Source: Caballeronia sp. dw_19
GTDB taxonomy: Bacteria; Pseudomonadota; Gammaproteobacteria; Burkholderiales; Burkholderiaceae
Assembly: GCF_018449515.1 (NCBI RefSeq)
Contig: NZ_JAAVUQ010000049.1
Location: 1-51,427 of the forward strand
Reading direction: 5' to 3'
Length of the DNA: 51,427 nucleotides
Shown one piece after another: positions 36,037 through 45,752 of the stretch; position 1 is the first letter of the stretch; each line of letters starts with the position of its first letter. The notes beneath the pieces were generated by a model. That model was given only the letters and a program-made list of their open reading frames with translations, ran no database searches and had not been told where the DNA came from. Position numbers and translations under genes: made by a program.

Positions 36037-36465
36037 ATGACCAATCCCGCCGATCTGAAAAATATCGGGCTGAAGGCAACCTTGCCCCGGCTCAAGATCC
36101 TTGAGATTTTCCAGCATAGTCCTGTGCGTCACCTGACTGCAGAAGACGTGTATAGAAACCTGTTGCACGAAGAACTCGACATCGGTCTCGCCACCGTGTA
36201 CCGCGTGCTTACGCAGTTCGAGCAAGCCGGCCTGCTGACGCGCAGTAATTTCGAGTCGGGCAAAGCCGTGTTCGAGCTCAACGAAGGGACCCATCATGAC
36301 CATCTGGTGTGTCTGGACTGCGGCAGGGTGGAAGAGTTCTTCGACGCTGAAATCGAAAGCCGTCAGCAGGATATCGCGAAGGAGCGCGGCTTCAAGCTGC
36401 ACGAGCACGCGCTTGCACTGTATGGCACGTGTACGAAGGAGCAGTGTCCACACAGAAAGAACTGA
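36037..36465 (+). CDS. fur: ferric uptake regulator Fur
   Basis: 142 residues: a winged-helix DNA-binding domain (LKNIGLKATLPRLKILEIFQ, LTAEDVYRNLLHEELDIGLATVYRVLTQFEQAGLL) followed by the metal-binding and dimerisation domain with the HHDH cluster (EGTHHDHLVCLDCGRVEEF) and a C-terminal CTKEQCPH that may complete a structural zinc site. It represses iron uptake when loaded with Fe2+. It is divergent from bamE and ends at a strong bidirectional terminator shared with gap. Confidence 0.97.
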   Translation: MTNPADLKNIGLKATLPRLKILEIFQHSPVRHLTAEDVYRNLLHEELDIGLATVYRVLTQFEQAGLLTRSNFESGKAVFELNEGTHHDHLVCLDCGRVEEFFDAEIESRQQDIAKERGFKLHEHALALYGTCTKEQCPHRKN

Positions 36466-36514
36466 TTTCAGTTAACCGTTCGTGCGTGTGGTTCAGTGCG
36501 CAACGTGTAAAAAA

Positions 36515-36548
36515 GCCGCCGGTTCTTGCAAACCGGCGGCTTTTTTTT
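36515..36548. terminator. bidirectional terminator between fur and gap
   Basis: A 10-bp GC-rich perfect stem GCCGCCGGTT / AACCGGCGGC with a 6-nt loop. It has six A on the left and eight T on the right, so it works for both convergent genes. Confidence 0.9.
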
Positions 36549-36580
36549 CAGCTTGATTTCACCGCGTTAATTTGCGGCTT

Positions 36581-37591
36581 TTACTTTGCATTAGCCAGTG
36601 CTACGGCCGTGTCCAGCATGCGGTTCGAGAAGCCCCACTCGTTGTCGTACCAGCTTGATACCTTCACCAGACGGCCCGACACCTTCGTGAGCGTCGCGTC
36701 GAACGTGGATGAAGCCGGGTTGTGGTTGAAGTCGATCGACACCAGCGGCGCGGTGTTGTAGCCCAGGATGCCCTTCAACGAGCCTTCCGATGCTTCCTTC
36801 ATGATCGAATTCACTTCGTCCACCGTCGTGTCGCGTGCAGCAATGAACGACAGATCCACGATCGACACATTGATGGTCGGCACGCGAATAGCGTAACCGT
36901 CCAGCTTGCCGTTCAGTTCCGGCAACACCAGGCCCACCGCCGACGCAGCACCCGTCTTCGTCGGGATCTGACTATGCGTGGCCGAGCGCGCGCGACGCAA
37001 ATCCTCGTGATACACGTCCGTCAGGACCTGGTCGTTCGTGTACGCATGGATAGTCGTCATCAGGCCGTTCACCAGGCCGATCTTGTCGTTGAGCGGCTTG
37101 ACCAGCGGCGCGAGACAGTTCGTTGTGCACGATGCGTTCGAGATCACCGTATCCGATGCCTTCAGCACGTGATGATTCACGCCATAGACAATGGTTGCGT
37201 CGACATCTTTACCGCCCGGCGCCGAGATGATGACCTTTTTCGCGCCAGCCTTGATGTGCGCGCTGGCCTTTTCCTTCGTTGTGAAGAAGCCGGTGCATTC
37301 CATCACGACGTCCACGTTCAGCTCGCCCCACGGCAATTCGCCCGGATTGCGGGTCGCCAGTACGCGAATCCGGTCGCCATTGACCACGAGGTAGTCACCA
37401 TCCACCGACACAACGCCGGGGAACTTGCCGTGCGCCGTGTCGTACTGCGTCAGGTGCGCGTTCGTGTTGGCGTCGCCGAGGTCATTGATGGCAACGATCT
37501 CGATGTCGTGCTTCTTGCCGTTTTCATACAAGGCGCGCAGCGTATTGCGGCCGATACGGCCGTAGCCGTTGATTGCAACGCGAATCGTCAT
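36581..37591 (-). CDS. gap: glyceraldehyde-3-phosphate dehydrogenase, type I
   Basis: 336 residues: NAD-binding INGYGRIGRNTLRA, catalytic Cys155 in SNASCTTNCLAP, and the C-terminal SWYDNEWGFSNRMLDT. It interconverts glyceraldehyde-3-phosphate and 1,3-bisphosphoglycerate. AGGAG lies 7 nt before the ATG. It is 93 nt downstream of tktA, the tkt-gap pairing of the Calvin/pentose-phosphate gene order in betaproteobacteria. It receives glyceraldehyde-3-phosphate made by Eda and transketolase. Confidence 0.97.
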   Translation of the reverse strand: MTIRVAINGYGRIGRNTLRALYENGKKHDIEIVAINDLGDANTNAHLTQYDTAHGKFPGVVSVDGDYLVVNGDRIRVLATRNPGELPWGELNVDVVMECTGFFTTKEKASAHIKAGAKKVIISAPGGKDVDATIVYGVNHHVLKASDTVISNASCTTNCLAPLVKPLNDKIGLVNGLMTTIHAYTNDQVLTDVYHEDLRRARSATHSQIPTKTGAASAVGLVLPELNGKLDGYAIRVPTINVSIVDLSFIAARDTTVDEVNSIMKEASEGSLKGILGYNTAPLVSIDFNHNPASSTFDATLTKVSGRLVKVSSWYDNEWGFSNRMLDTAVALANAK

Positions 37592-37637
37592 GATCTATCT
37601 CCTGATGGCTGAAAAAAGGTTCCAGTTCGCTGCTGCC

Positions 37638-37660
37638 GGGTTGGCTGGGTTGGCTGGGTC
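37638..37660. repeat. short tandem GGGTTGGCT repeats between tktA and gap
   Basis: Two and a half copies of a 9-nt unit lie in the 93-nt tktA-gap spacer. The following TGGGTC pairs with GACCCA a few bases on, giving a weak hairpin. Confidence 0.5.
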
Positions 37661-37684
37661 ATAAGCTCTGACCCAAGCGCCCTG

Positions 37685-39715
37685 TCAGCCCGCGAGCGCG
37701 GCTTTCGCCGTCTCCACGACATGCTCGACGGTAAAGCCGAAATACTTGAAAAGCTCGCCGGCAGGCGCGGATTCGCCGAACGAATCGATGCCCACCACGC
37801 CGCCTTCGAGACCCACGTACTTACGCCAGAAATCGGTCACACCGGCTTCGATCGCCACGCGCACGACGCCCTTCGGCAACACACGGTCGCGATATTCCTG
37901 ATCTTGCAGATCGAACGCATTCGTACACGGCATGGACACGATGCGCGCGCCAATGCCTTCCTGCGCCAGTTTCTCGCCGGCCTTGAGCGCCAGTTCGACT
38001 TCCGAGCCCGTCGCGATCAGGATGATCTTGCGTGCCGGGATGTCGTCGTTCCAGTCGCGCAGCACGTAGCCGCCCTTCGCAATATTCGCAATCTGCACGT
38101 CGTTACGCGGCGAGAACAGCAGGTTCTGACGCGTGAAGATCAACGCTGACGGGCCCTTGTGCTCAATGGCATGCGTCCATGCGACGGCCGTCTCGACCGT
38201 GTCCGCCGGACGCCACACTTGCAAGTGCGGAATCAGCCGCAAGCTCGACGTTTGTTCCACCGACTGGTGCGTCGGACCGTCTTCGCCCAGGCCGATCGAA
38301 TCGTGCGTGAACACGAAAATGGACGGCGCTTTCATTAGGGCGGCCACGCGCAGCGCGTTGCGGCTGTAGTCCGAGAAGGTCAGGAACGTGCCGCCAAACG
38401 GCCGATAACCGCCATGCAGCACGATGCCGTTGATGGCCGCGCTCATACCGAATTCGCGCACGCCGTAGTTGATGTGGTTGCCCCACTGGATCTCGTTCGT
38501 GTTCTCACCGGCGCGCACCGGCTTCGATGCCTTCCAGTTGGTCAGGTTAGAACCCGTCAGGTCAGCGGAACCGCCAAGCAGTTCAGGCAGCGCAGCGGCG
38601 AGGCCGTCGAGCGTTTGCTGCGAAGCCTTGCGCGTGGCAATGGTTTCGCCCTTCTGATTCGCGGCTTCAATAATGTTCTTCGCGTCCTGCGCCCACGTGG
38701 CCGGCAGTTCGTCGTTCATCCGGCGCACGAATTCGGCGGCTTCGGCCGAATGCTTCGCGCGGTACGCATCGAACTGCTTGTTCCATTCCGCTTCCGCGTG
38801 CGCGCCCGCTTCCTTCGCGTCCCATGCTGCGTAGACTTCTTGCGGAATCACGAACGGTTCCCAGCTCCAGCCCATTCCTGCGCGTGCATCGGCGATTTCC
38901 TTCAGACCGAGCGGCGCGCCGTGCGAATCGTGGCTGCCTTGCTTGGTCGGCGCACCCTTGCCGATAGTCGTACGGCAGCAGATCAGCGTGGGTTTATCCG
39001 AGTTCTTCGCTTGCGCAATGGCTGCGTCCACCGCGTCCACGTTGTGGCCGTCTACCGCGCGGATCACGTTCCAGCCGTACGCTTCGAAGCGCTTCGGGGT
39101 GTCGTCGTGGAACCAGTGCTCAACGTGACCGTCGATGGAAATACCGTTGTCGTCGTACAGCGCGATCAGCTTGTGCAGCTTGAGCGTGCCCGCGAACGAA
39201 CAGGCTTCGTGCGAGATGCCTTCCATCATGCAGCCGTCGCCGAGGAACACGTACGTGTGGTGATCGACGATCTTCGCGCCGTCCTTGTTGAACTCCGCCG
39301 CGAGCAGCGCTTCAGCGAGCGCCATGCCGACCGCGTTCGCCAGACCCTGGCCAAGCGGGCCGGTGGTGGTTTCAACGCCCGGCGTGATGCCGTATTCCGG
39401 GTGTCCCGGCGTCTTCGAATGCAGTTGGCGGAAGTTCTTGAGTTCGGTGATCGGCAGGTCATAGCCGGTCAGGTGCAGCAACGAGTACAACAGCATGGAA
39501 CCATGACCGTTCGACAGGACAAAACGATCGCGGTCAGCCCAGTGCGGGTTGCTCGGGTTGTGCTTCAGGTGACGCGACCAGAGCGCGACACCGATTTCCG
39601 CCATGCCCATTGGCATGCCCGGATGGCCGGAGTTGGCTTGTTGAACAGCGTCCATTGCCAGCGCACGGATTGCGTTGGCCATCAGGCTGGTCTGGCTGGA
39701 ATTCGGGGTCGTCAT
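37685..39715 (-). CDS. tktA: transketolase
   Basis: 676 residues, standard for the family. The thiamine-diphosphate domain has GDGCMMEGISHEA and NSGHPGMPMGMAEI; the pyrimidine-binding domain has FVFTHDSIGLGEDGPTHQSVEQ; a C-terminal domain ends with the HVVETAKAAL stretch. It transfers two-carbon ketol units in the pentose phosphate or Calvin pathway. The start MTTPNSSQ was chosen because the upstream in-frame 28 residues (MLKTWFHRLLRC) are unlike the family; its ribosome site is weak. It is upstream of gap, probably co-transcribed. Confidence 0.96.
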   Translation of the reverse strand: MTTPNSSQTSLMANAIRALAMDAVQQANSGHPGMPMGMAEIGVALWSRHLKHNPSNPHWADRDRFVLSNGHGSMLLYSLLHLTGYDLPITELKNFRQLHSKTPGHPEYGITPGVETTTGPLGQGLANAVGMALAEALLAAEFNKDGAKIVDHHTYVFLGDGCMMEGISHEACSFAGTLKLHKLIALYDDNGISIDGHVEHWFHDDTPKRFEAYGWNVIRAVDGHNVDAVDAAIAQAKNSDKPTLICCRTTIGKGAPTKQGSHDSHGAPLGLKEIADARAGMGWSWEPFVIPQEVYAAWDAKEAGAHAEAEWNKQFDAYRAKHSAEAAEFVRRMNDELPATWAQDAKNIIEAANQKGETIATRKASQQTLDGLAAALPELLGGSADLTGSNLTNWKASKPVRAGENTNEIQWGNHINYGVREFGMSAAINGIVLHGGYRPFGGTFLTFSDYSRNALRVAALMKAPSIFVFTHDSIGLGEDGPTHQSVEQTSSLRLIPHLQVWRPADTVETAVAWTHAIEHKGPSALIFTRQNLLFSPRNDVQIANIAKGGYVLRDWNDDIPARKIILIATGSEVELALKAGEKLAQEGIGARIVSMPCTNAFDLQDQEYRDRVLPKGVVRVAIEAGVTDFWRKYVGLEGGVVGIDSFGESAPAGELFKYFGFTVEHVVETAKAALAG

Positions 39716-40077
39716 GTCGAGTCCGGTAGGTCCTGAAAAAATCCTGGGATGATTCTCGGCGACGCACCGGAGCAAACGATGAAACCACGTTTTCAACACC
39801 CGGAGCGACGAGAAACGAAGAGGATCGGAAGCCGGTTATTCTAGCAGACGACTTTGGCGCACTGCCGCGAGGGCCGTCGCGGCGCCAAAGGAATTGGGCG
39901 CCAATTGGCTGCCGCCGCAAAGGTAGATCATAACGAACGCTTCGCGCGGGCACGCTCCCTGCACCGGCATAGCGAGCGAACGCGACGTCGCGCAACAACA
40001 GAAATCCGCGCAGCCCTTCTGCCAAAGGGCGTCATGGCACAATGCACTGATCAAGCCGAGCTCGAGGAGAAGCCCTT
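39716..40077. other. divergent regulatory region between tktA and the VOC gene
   Basis: About 360 nt with no gene. It contains two inverted repeats built on TTGGCGC/GCGCCAA (described separately). The right end holds GAGGAG for the VOC gene. Confidence 0.55.
39852..39906. promoter_or_regulatory. clustered GCGCCAA inverted repeats upstream of tktA
   Basis: CTTTGGCGC (39852-39860) pairs perfectly with GCGCCAAAG (39882-39890). Immediately beyond, AATTGG-GCG-CCAATT (39892-39906) is a perfect 6-3-6 palindrome sharing the same core. The three or four similar half-sites in 55 nt suggest an operator, possibly for a LysR-type regulator such as CbbR acting on tktA-gap; this is inference. Confidence 0.35.
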
Positions 40078-40491
40078 ATGTCCGACCCCCGCCCCGCCGA
40101 TGTGCCGTGGCTCACGCCTTACCTGACCGTTCGCGATGCCCGTGTCTCCACGGGCTTCTACGAACAGGCGCTAGGTTTTGCGGTGCGTGACAGCGTCAAC
40201 GACGACGGCGCCGTGATCCACGTCGAGATGACGTATCGCGGACAGTTGATCCTGATGTTTGCCCCCGAAGGCGCCTATGGTTCGCACGCGAAGACGCCGA
40301 AAAGCACGGGCCTGATGGCGCCGCAATCGTTCTATCTTTACGTAGACGATGTAGACGCCGCGTTCGCACGTGCGGTCGCGGTTGGCGCAAAGCCGCTGAT
40401 CGAACCGCAAGACCAGTACTGGGGCGACCGTTTTGCGCAGTTCGAAGACCCGGACGGGTATCGCTGGGCAATCGCCCGGCATTTGAATTAG
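40078..40491 (+). CDS. VOC-family (glyoxalase/bleomycin-resistance-like) protein
   Basis: 137 residues with the paired beta-alpha-beta-beta-beta modules of the vicinal oxygen chelate fold: WLTPYLTVRDARVSTGFYEQALGF at the start, VDDVDAAFARAVAVGAKPLIEPQDQYWGDRFAQFEDPDGYRWAIARH at the end. The final motif resembles PhnB/YdcE-like members. The substrate is unknown; metal ligands are suggested by His74-region and Glu residues but cannot be fixed by eye. GAGGAG precedes the ATG. A single-gene unit, divergent from tktA. Confidence 0.85.
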   Translation: MSDPRPADVPWLTPYLTVRDARVSTGFYEQALGFAVRDSVNDDGAVIHVEMTYRGQLILMFAPEGAYGSHAKTPKSTGLMAPQSFYLYVDDVDAAFARAVAVGAKPLIEPQDQYWGDRFAQFEDPDGYRWAIARHLN

Positions 40492-40605
40492 GCTGGGTAC
40501 GTCGCGTTCACGGTTGTTCGTCGAACCTTGAACGTTGATCAGGTCGCGCTCAAGCTCCATCACTTCCCTGCCCGCGCGCTTCACGGCGTCCGGGCGAGTC
40601 ATTTC

Positions 40606-41343
40606 ATGCCACGTTTCTTTGTTGCCAGTCCGCTCGTCGCGGGCGAAATCATGCCCTTGCCGGACGATGTCGTCCGCCATGTTCACGTCCTGCGCCTGCA
40701 AACCGACGACACGGTCCACCTGTTCAACGGCTTGGGCGGCGAATATCGCGCGCGCCTGGTTGAGATCGGGAAGCGGACTGCGACCGTGCAACTCGATGAA
40801 TTCACCGACCGCGAAGCGGAGCCGCCATATCGCGTCACGCTGGTGCAAGGTGTGGCGGGCGGCGACAAGATGGATTGGCTGATCGAGAAGGCGGTCGAAC
40901 TGGGCGTCACGTCCGTCGTTCCGCTCACTGCCGAGCGCGGCGTGGTGCGGTTATCGGGCGAACGCGCGGCGCGTCGCCAAGGACACTGGCAGGCGTTGGT
41001 GCGAGCCGCGTGCGAGCAATGCGGAAGAAATCGGGTGCCGGACGTAGCAGTGCCTCAGGACCTGGACAAATGGCTCGGCAACCTGCCGCCCGCCGAAGAC
41101 GGCGAGTTGCGGCTGCTGCTGTCGCCGCGAGCGCAGCTTGGGTTTGCCTCTTTGCCCGCGAGCGCGCCCACGGCGCCCGTAACTATCGCGATCGGGCCGG
41201 AAGCCGGATTTTCGCCGCCAGAGGAAGCGACCATTGTCGATGCCGGTTTTGTCACCCTTGGTCTCGGACCTCGCATCTTGCGCACCGAGACGGCGGGTAT
41301 TGCAGTCCTCGCGGCACTGGCCGCGCGCTGGGGCGGGTGGTGA
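40606..41343 (+). CDS. rsmE: 16S rRNA (uracil1498-N3)-methyltransferase
   Basis: 245 residues of the SPOUT superfamily. An N-terminal PUA-like domain (MPRFFVASPLVAGEIMPL, RLQTDDTVHLFNG) is followed by the knotted methyltransferase domain with KMDWLIEKAVELGV and the C-terminal AdoMet-binding GPEAGFSPPEEATI and LGPRILRTETAGIAVLAAL. It methylates N3 of U1498 in 16S rRNA. The start MPRFFVA matches the family; the upstream in-frame extension lacks a ribosome site. Confidence 0.94.
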   Translation: MPRFFVASPLVAGEIMPLPDDVVRHVHVLRLQTDDTVHLFNGLGGEYRARLVEIGKRTATVQLDEFTDREAEPPYRVTLVQGVAGGDKMDWLIEKAVELGVTSVVPLTAERGVVRLSGERAARRQGHWQALVRAACEQCGRNRVPDVAVPQDLDKWLGNLPPAEDGELRLLLSPRAQLGFASLPASAPTAPVTIAIGPEAGFSPPEEATIVDAGFVTLGLGPRILRTETAGIAVLAALAARWGGW

Positions 41344-41388
41344 ATTAACCGCGGCATCGCTGCGATCCATCTCGAAATAAAACGCAAA

Positions 41389-41431
41389 AAAGCCAGTCAG
41401 CGCCTGTGTTCAACAGACGATGACCGGCTTT
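41389..41431. terminator. probable terminator between rsmE and the barstar gene
   Basis: AAAGCCAGTCA and TGACCGGCTTT form an 11-bp stem with one mismatch, and the loop holds an inner CTGT/ACAG pair. A and T runs flank both sides. It lies between convergent genes. Confidence 0.6.
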
Positions 41432-41508
41432 CTAACTTCTCTGCGCCGAGAAAACTCAACGCCTTGCGCATGGAACTTGTTCAGAACTCGGGCGCTTGCC
41501 GCTTGCGC

Positions 41509-42075
41509 TCAGGCGAACGAGTAAAACACCCTGAACGCCACACGCCGTTCGGCCCAGAATTCCGCTGCTTCGCGAAACACGTCGAGCAAGGTCTCGCGCC
41601 CTTCCTTGTCAAATTTCTGCGCAACAGGCAGTGCTTCCAGCACGATCACGAAACCCGGCTGCGAACCGGCTTTGTGCACGAGGTCGGTGAGACTGTCGTA
41701 CAGCGCGTCGTAATTCTTCCCGAAGTGCTTCGGAAACAAAAACGACGTGGCGATGGTTTCGAGCACTTCCTGCTTGCTCTGGGCCTGGCCGCAATACGCG
41801 TAGAGAAAATGCTGGCCGAGCTTGCTCGCTTCGTCGGCGAGATCCTGGACCCTGAAAGCGCGGATCGACTGCACGATATTTGATCGTACCGTCTTGAAAA
41901 GACTCATAGACCCCTCGTTCAATGATGACAGCGCCGTGCTCTGTTCGTCGTCGGGTCGATTTTCGTCTGTCGTGCGGAGTCGCAAAACTCGCTGAAACAT
42001 GTTGCCATCGCCGGCGAAAAGATCACCCGCGACACCGTTGTCGTGCGCGTAGATGTTGTCGCTCATGCCGTTCAT
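41509..42075 (-). CDS. barstar-family ribonuclease inhibitor
   Basis: 188 residues. The C-terminal two thirds is a barstar fold (HFLYAYCGQAQSKQEVLETI, FPKHFGKNYDALYDSLTDL, GFVIVLEALPVAQKF, LLDVFREAAEFWAERRVAFRVFY); the acidic helix YDALYDSLTD corresponds to the barnase-blocking helix of barstar. About 55 residues precede it (MNGMSDNIYAHDNGVAGDLF and on) and have no recognised fold. The ATG overlaps the stop of the upstream ribonuclease gene (ATGA), so translation is coupled; an ATG three codons in is an alternative start. It should protect the cytoplasm from the adjacent secreted ribonuclease. Confidence 0.9.
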   Translation of the reverse strand: MNGMSDNIYAHDNGVAGDLFAGDGNMFQRVLRLRTTDENRPDDEQSTALSSLNEGSMSLFKTVRSNIVQSIRAFRVQDLADEASKLGQHFLYAYCGQAQSKQEVLETIATSFLFPKHFGKNYDALYDSLTDLVHKAGSQPGFVIVLEALPVAQKFDKEGRETLLDVFREAAEFWAERRVAFRVFYSFA

Positions 42076-42590
42076 CCCGAAGTTAATCCCGCAATGCGTT
42101 TAAAACTCACGTAATGGTCGTCGGTATAGAAGCAGTTGTCGACCTGCCGACGGGGCCCGCCACATACGATCCGCCGTGCGCCGCGATCGCGGGCGCGCGG
42201 CGTAGGAACGGTGTATTCGTGGTAAAAGCCGCGTGGGTGCGGCGGCAGCATACGCTCGCGGTTGCCGAACACGATGCCGTCTTTCTCATACGGGAAAGGC
42301 CCGCCAGCCTCGATCCGCCGCAGCGTCACAACGGCCTGTTTCGGCAATTGTGCGGCGTCGACGGTAGTCTGCGACGGTTCCGAACCCGTTGATGCGGCAT
42401 CGCGCCAGCTCTTTGCGCGCGGATCGCTTTTCAGCTTGTCCTTGTCTTGCAACACGTGCGGCGGTTCCGCCTGCGACGCTCCTGCCAAGGCGCTCGCGGC
42501 CGGGCTTGGGGAATCCGGCCCGCTTTTCCCGCAGCCGCTCAATACCCACGAAAGCGCCACAATGAACCCACAAAACCATGCGCGCTTCAC
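42072..42590 (-). CDS. barnase-type (RNase N1/T1/Sa family) ribonuclease with lipoprotein signal
   Basis: 172 residues. The N-terminus is a signal peptide with lipobox LSGC (Cys20), followed by a Ser/Ala/Pro-rich linker. The microbial ribonuclease domain occupies about 80-172: LPKQAVVTLRRIEAGGPFPY, DGIVFGNRERMLP, then Glu125 in YHEYTVPTP, the Arg pair at 139-140 and His159 in TDDHYVSFKRI, the Glu-Arg-His set of the RNase Sa/barnase family. Cys143 and Cys153 could form a disulfide. It is likely anchored in the envelope after export; guanyl-specific cleavage is expected from the family. Encoded directly before its barstar-like inhibitor. Confidence 0.9.
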   Translation of the reverse strand: MKRAWFCGFIVALSWVLSGCGKSGPDSPSPAASALAGASQAEPPHVLQDKDKLKSDPRAKSWRDAASTGSEPSQTTVDAAQLPKQAVVTLRRIEAGGPFPYEKDGIVFGNRERMLPPHPRGFYHEYTVPTPRARDRGARRIVCGGPRRQVDNCFYTDDHYVSFKRIAGLTSG

Positions 42591-42783
42591 GAAACCTGTC
42601 CCCGCTTTGAACCCAGAAATATGACGACCATTAAAGACGTAAGGGTATCGCTAATGACACCGGGAATCAATGTTGGTTCGGAAGATGCCCATTTTTCAGG
42701 CGCTTTTTGCCTCTTATCTGACCGTTACATGCGGCTCGCCAACGCTTTTTCACGAATGACAAAAAAATAGGCCTCGATCATAT

Positions 42784-42797
42784 TTAGGATCAGTCTG
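42784..42797 (+). promoter_or_regulatory. RcsB-like box upstream of the candidate small RNA
   Basis: Plus strand reads TAGGATCAGTCTGA preceded by ATT. Its reverse complement matches 10 of 14 RcsAB consensus positions. The extended core ATTTAGGA is identical to those upstream of the Ig adhesin and the secretion operon. A possible -10 (TATCTT, 42807-42812) follows at a suitable distance. Confidence 0.35.
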
Positions 42798-42817
42798 AGA
42801 TATTTTTATCTTATTTA

Positions 42818-42978
42818 GGTTGAAAATGACTTCATGCATGGTTTGGGGAGCGGAGCCAGCGTCGCCTCTCTCGCGAAGCTCCCACGGTGTAAAAATCGGC
42901 ATCATTGCTGTTTGGAGGAGAAAGCAAATCCCCTTGCATGCCTCGTGGCGTGCCGGATCATCCGGCACGCTTTTTTTT
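42818..42978 (+). ncRNA. candidate small RNA (about 160 nt) ending at an orphan terminator
   Basis: No protein gene runs into the strong plus-strand terminator at 42948-42978. Upstream there is an AT-rich promoter-like stretch with a regulatory box. The 5' part can form a GGGAGC/GCTCCC hairpin (42846-42851 with 42878-42883); between hairpins lies an unpaired stretch including GGAGGAGAAAG. No start codon with a ribosome site gives a closed reading frame before the terminator. The 5' end is a guess from the putative -10. Confidence 0.4.
42948..42978 (+). terminator. orphan intrinsic terminator
   Basis: A perfect 10-bp stem GCGTGCCGGA / TCCGGCACGC with a 3-nt loop and eight T. It points rightward, while the genes on both sides are on the minus strand. 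Confidence 0.9.
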
Positions 42979-43067
42979 GTTCCGGCGCCCGAAGTGACCA
43001 TCAGGAATCCGATCATCCAAGCCGACGAAACGCTGCAACTATGCGGTCCAATCGTCGCGGAAATGAA

Positions 43068-43104
43068 AAAGAGGGATTGCGACCACTTGCCGCAATCCCT
43101 CTTT
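43068..43104 (-). terminator. intrinsic terminator of maeB
   Basis: A 14-bp perfect stem (43068-43081 with 43091-43104) with a 9-nt loop. On the minus strand it is followed by TTTTTCATTT-like sequence. It is about 95 nt beyond the maeB stop. One arm (GCAATCCCTCTT) is repeated just outside at 43113-43124. Confidence 0.75.
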
Positions 43105-43198
43105 CTATTTCTGCAATCCCTCTTCCCGGAGTTCTACTCGAACCCGCCAGTCCTGCGCGGGTTCCTGTCCGGCGAACTTTAAAACCCGCTTCGAACCC

Positions 43199-45505
<2,307 letters not shown>

Positions 45506-45752
45506 GAGGCGTCTGGCTTTAGGCGAGATTAGAATAGAAGTTCGAACGCATTGTAGCGCCAATCAACCGACCCTCCGGATGGCAATACCGGCAATTCGCG
45601 GCACATAGCCCATTTGGACAAGGGCTGGAAAAGCAGCATCAGCCGTACGCCGGCAGCGGGTTCACGCCGCAAAATTCCCTTATTGAGATGAAACGCGCGT
45701 CAACAGGCACGCATCGTCGCCAACTCTCTCCCACCACGTCGCCGGATTGCTG

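Larger units (their letters stand above)
42591..43198. other. 608-nt intergenic region between the ribonuclease gene and maeB
   Basis: No supported protein gene on either strand. Frames present there (for example 42750-43016 minus) lack ribosome sites and cross a strong hairpin. It contains an RcsB-like box, a candidate small RNA with its own terminator, and the maeB terminator. Confidence 0.6.

Noticed and set aside
42750..43016. An 88-codon minus-strand frame upstream of the ribonuclease gene
   Set aside because: It crosses the strong orphan terminator hairpin and has no ribosome site; better explained as non-coding.
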